Below are positions 7,513 through 8,779 of a stretch of 8,779 nt of DNA, piece by piece. Every line of letters begins with the position of its first letter. The stretch's first letter is position 1. Position numbers and translations under genes: made by a program. The notes under the pieces are model-generated. The model saw only the letters and a program-made list of their open reading frames with translations, did no database searches and was not told the DNA's origin. Origin of the DNA: Candidatus Pacearchaeota archaeon RBG_13_36_9 (lineage in GTDB: Archaea; Nanobdellota; Nanobdellia; Pacearchaeales; GW2011-AR1); the NCBI GenBank assembly GCA_001786395.1, contig MFWN01000005.1:10371-19149 (forward strand), given 5' to 3'.

Positions 7513-7528
7513 GGATATCCATTTTTTT
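7513..7528 (+). terminator. Probable terminator after the metallopeptidase gene
   Basis: A palindrome GGATATCC (7513-7520) is followed by A and a run of seven T residues (7522-7528), 25-41 bases past the peptidase stop and just before the TATA box of the next operon. A T tract in this position is the usual archaeal termination signal. Confidence 0.5.
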
Positions 7529-7542
7529 CTAAAGACAAAACA

Positions 7543-7550
7543 TTTAAATA
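7543..7550 (+). promoter_or_regulatory. TATA box of the toxin-antitoxin operon
   Basis: TTTAAATA is centred about 25.5 bases before the antitoxin ATG at 7572. Its last base is the first base of the palindrome at 7550-7569, so a protein bound there would block the preinitiation complex. Confidence 0.7.
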
Positions 7551-7569
7551 GTATTACTCCAGTAATACT
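7550..7569 (+). promoter_or_regulatory. Perfect palindrome, likely operator of the RHH antitoxin
   Basis: AGTATTACT and AGTAATACT are exact reverse complements separated by CC, a 9+9 inverted repeat. It fills the space between the TATA box and the start codon, where polymerase and TFB load. RHH antitoxins commonly bind such dyads as dimers to repress their own operon, and an RHH gene starts three bases downstream. The binding itself is inferred. Confidence 0.65.
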
Positions 7570-7571
7570 CT

Positions 7572-7781
7572 ATGGAAAACCAGTCTGAAATGGAATGTGT
7601 TCCTGCAAAACTAACCAAGAGAATAGTCAACGAAATGGAAGGGCTAATTAAGCAGGGGTGGTATGCAAACAAATCCGAGCTTATTCGGGATGCTGTCCGC
7701 GATTTAATTAAAAAGCAAAAAGTCGCTCAATTGGAATCTGCAATAAAAAATGATATCCAATGGGGACTTTATGGCAAGTAA
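7572..7781 (+). CDS. RHH (CopG/Arc-type) antitoxin and transcriptional regulator
   Basis: This 69-residue protein has the ribbon-helix-helix layout: a short strand (about 6-13, EMECVPAK), helix A (about 14-28, LTKRIVNEMEGLIKQ), a turn GWYANKS, and helix B (about 34-48, SELIRDAVRDLIKK). The N-terminal strands of a dimer would enter the DNA major groove. The C-terminal 20 residues (VAQLESAIKNDIQWGLYGK) are outside the fold and are the usual place for toxin binding. The PIN-domain gene downstream overlaps it by 11 bases, so the pair is a type II toxin-antitoxin operon in which this protein would neutralise the toxin and repress the promoter. The palindrome at 7550-7569 is the candidate operator. 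The ATG lies about 25 bases from the TATA box. Family assignment is by pattern; the antitoxin role follows from gene order. Confidence 0.88.
   Translation: MENQSEMECVPAKLTKRIVNEMEGLIKQGWYANKSELIRDAVRDLIKKQKVAQLESAIKNDIQWGLYGK
7762..7766 (+). promoter_or_regulatory. Ribosome-binding site for the PIN toxin gene
   Basis: GGGGA lies four bases before the ATG at 7771, inside the end of the antitoxin gene. It supports 7771 rather than the in-frame ATG at 7750 as the toxin start. It is only a partial match to an anti-Shine-Dalgarno sequence. Confidence 0.4.
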
Positions 7782-8262
7782 GGCAGTTTCTAATACCGGA
7801 CCAATAATCCATTTAACTGAAATTGACTTAATCAAATCATTAAATATTTTCTCAGAAATATTAATTCCAGGAGAAGTTGAAAACGAGCTGAAGGAATCTG
7901 ACACACAAATCCCAAGAAAAGTAAAAGTAATAAAAATATTGCCCGAATTCAAAGACAGGGTCAAAATAATTACAAATCAAGAGAATCTTGATTTAGGCGA
8001 AGCATTTGCAATAGTTCTGACAATTCAGGAAAAAGCAGATTGTTTTTTGACAGATGACTTGGATGCCAGAGAAACAGCTACAAGATATAACCTTCAGGTT
8101 CACGGAACAATTGGAGTTGTGCTAAGAGCTTTCAGAGAAAAAATAATTGACAAGAAAACAGCCATTGAAAAAATAAATGATGTTTATCATAAATCTTCTT
8201 TATTTATAACTAAAGATTTAGTTGATGAGGTCATAAATTCCATAGAAGAGTTTGCGAAATAG
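7771..8262 (+). CDS. PIN-domain toxin (DUF3368/VapC-like ribonuclease)
   Basis: This 163-residue protein matches PIN proteins of the DUF3368 type, metal-dependent ribonucleases that act as toxins. The sequence begins KAVSNTGPIIHLTEIDLIKSL, corresponding to the family's vvSNtsPLI-L-ki opening, and then ILIPGEVENELKE. It continues with LGEAFAIVLTIQEKAD (E77), CFLTDDLDARETA (D95, D96, D98) and VHGTIGVVLRAFREKIID, all in the order expected for this family. The first acidic position of classical PIN domains (DTS) is Asn here (N8), a change I recall as common in DUF3368. The ATG at 7771 is chosen over 7750 because of the GGGGA site and the short 11-base overlap with the antitoxin, which suggests translational coupling. 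The C-terminal helix region (YHKSSLFITKDLVDEVINSI) may contact the antitoxin. Target RNA cannot be inferred. It ends one base from a convergent gene. Confidence 0.88.
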   Translation: MASKAVSNTGPIIHLTEIDLIKSLNIFSEILIPGEVENELKESDTQIPRKVKVIKILPEFKDRVKIITNQENLDLGEAFAIVLTIQEKADCFLTDDLDARETATRYNLQVHGTIGVVLRAFREKIIDKKTAIEKINDVYHKSSLFITKDLVDEVINSIEEFAK

Positions 8263-8263
8263 C

Positions 8264-8587
8264 TCATTCAACATAATGCAGCACAAAATCAAACCACTTG
8301 ACTTCTGTCCTGCACTCTCCTGTTTCATCATATCTTCTGCTTACATACTCATTGCTCTTGCATATTAAAATCTCTTTTGCGCTGCAAACCTTCGCAACAT
8401 TCACAACGCCCCAGGCAAAGAGCATATCTTCGCTGCTGCAGCTGTTGCACGAAATCTCCCCGTCTTTTTCGCACAAACAGCTCATCTCAGTGCAGGCAGT
8501 TATGCCACTATTTAAAAATGCTCCAGCTACAAATCCGATTATAACCGCAGCAACTAAGATAAAAAGAACATAAAAGTACTTATTCAT
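8264..8587 (-). CDS. Small membrane-anchored or secreted protein with eight cysteines, unknown function
   Basis: The frame stays open upstream to 8722, but that stretch overlaps endonuclease V in another frame. The ATG at 8587 is preceded by GAGGA at 8597-8593 and gives 107 residues. Residues 5-25 (FYVLFILVAAVIIGFVAGAF) form one hydrophobic helix after a short MNKY start, a signal anchor or signal peptide. The remaining 80 residues would lie outside the cell and carry eight cysteines (C32, C37, C39, C47, C50, C68, C76, C92), enough for four disulfides. The spacing CxC...CxxC could also bind metal. I recognise no family. It starts one base after the endonuclease V stop, so the two are probably co-transcribed and translationally coupled. 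A functional tie to DNA repair is not obvious, because the protein faces outward. Confidence 0.75.
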   Translation of the reverse strand: MNKYFYVLFILVAAVIIGFVAGAFLNSGITACTEMSCLCEKDGEISCNSCSSEDMLFAWGVVNVAKVCSAKEILICKSNEYVSRRYDETGECRTEVKWFDFVLHYVE

Positions 8588-8588
8588 T

Positions 8589-8779
8589 TCAATCCTCGTT
8601 TTTTTGATCTTTCTTAAAACTCCCAAAAGCCTCTTTTCTGACTTCCCTTGAATATTTATGCGCAAGATGAAGCGGCTCAGGGAGTTTATGCGGGAGCCGG
8701 ATAAACTTCTTTGCCATTTCATAAGCTGTGCTGATTGAAATTAAGTTTCCAGGACTTACGTACATTGGCTTGCTTCCTG
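8589..8779 (-). CDS. nfi: Endonuclease V, C-terminal end (5' part outside window)
   Basis: The last 62 residues of a minus-strand gene are visible; the rest lies beyond the right edge. The segment GSKPMYVSPGN-LISISTAYE, followed by RLPHKLPEPLHLAHKYSRE, matches the C-terminal signature of endonuclease V (KPxYVSPGHxxSxxxAxxxV...RLPEPxRxAH). This enzyme nicks DNA at the second phosphodiester 3' of deoxyinosine and so starts repair of deaminated adenine; in some organisms it also acts on inosine in RNA. The catalytic Asp/Glu residues are in the missing part. The conserved His of SPGH is Asn here (codon AAC at 8747-8745). The tail KEAFGSFKKDQKNED is basic then acidic and not conserved. The stop TGA (8591-8589) is one base from the next gene's ATG. 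Confidence 0.88.
   Translation of the reverse strand, partial: GSKPMYVSPGNLISISTAYEMAKKFIRLPHKLPEPLHLAHKYSREVRKEAFGSFKKDQKNED
8593..8597 (-). promoter_or_regulatory. Shine-Dalgarno site for the Cys-rich protein gene
   Basis: On the minus strand GAGGA lies five bases before the ATG at 8587, within the last codons of endonuclease V. It decides the start of the small gene and marks it as the internal gene of an operon. Confidence 0.6.

Noticed and set aside
8588..8722. N-terminal extension of the Cys-rich protein to ATG 8722
   Set aside because: The region encodes the conserved end of endonuclease V in another frame. The ATG at 8587 has its own Shine-Dalgarno site and begins a clear signal-anchor sequence.
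1..8779. CRISPR array, insertion sequence, transposase or integrase, or attachment-site duplication of the tRNA end
   Set aside because: No spaced direct repeats, no transposase or integrase motifs, and no second copy of the tRNA 3' end were found within the window.

Overview
The window looks like archaeal chromosome, most likely from a small-genome uncultivated lineage of the DPANN type (Woesearchaeota/Pacearchaeota-like). This placement is inference. The supporting signs are AT-rich DNA, tightly packed genes, and a tRNA without an encoded CCA end. Six transcription units also carry an archaeal TATA box centred about 25-27 bases before the ATG with no Shine-Dalgarno sequence, meaning leaderless mRNAs. 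Arginine is mostly AGA/AGG. A homing endonuclease, an RHH/PIN toxin-antitoxin pair and an endonuclease V of archaeal/bacterial type also fit.

Layout. (1) 1-548: the C-terminal half of a LAGLIDADG homing endonuclease runs into, and terminates inside, an intact tRNA-Gly(CCC). (2) 644-1822: an unrecognised protein with a coiled-coil middle and two C-terminal membrane helices. (3) 1862-2869, minus strand: an AstE/AspA-family zinc deacylase. It shares a 100-base divergent promoter region with (4) 2970-3671, a multi-pass membrane protein of unknown function. (5) 3760-5859: a 699-residue protein of unknown function. Its main body is an internal duplication of an HTH-like module plus a helical domain, followed by a possible C-terminal winged helix. 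(6) 5898-7487: an M3/M2-type HExxH metallopeptidase. (7) 7543-8262: a type II toxin-antitoxin operon (RHH antitoxin, then PIN/DUF3368 toxin) with a perfect 9+9 palindrome between its TATA box and start codon. (8) 8264-8779, minus strand: the C-terminal end of endonuclease V, one base from a small membrane-anchored protein with eight cysteines.

Most genes are single units with their own promoters. Only two pairs look like operons: RHH-PIN, and endonuclease V with the Cys-rich protein. In both, the second gene lacks its own TATA box and has a purine-rich ribosome-binding site. No gap exceeds about 100 bases. There is no CRISPR array, insertion sequence or rRNA. The points most worth following are the duplicated HTH protein, the homing-endonuclease/tRNA overlap, the operator-like palindrome, and an H-to-N change in the normally conserved SPGH motif of endonuclease V.
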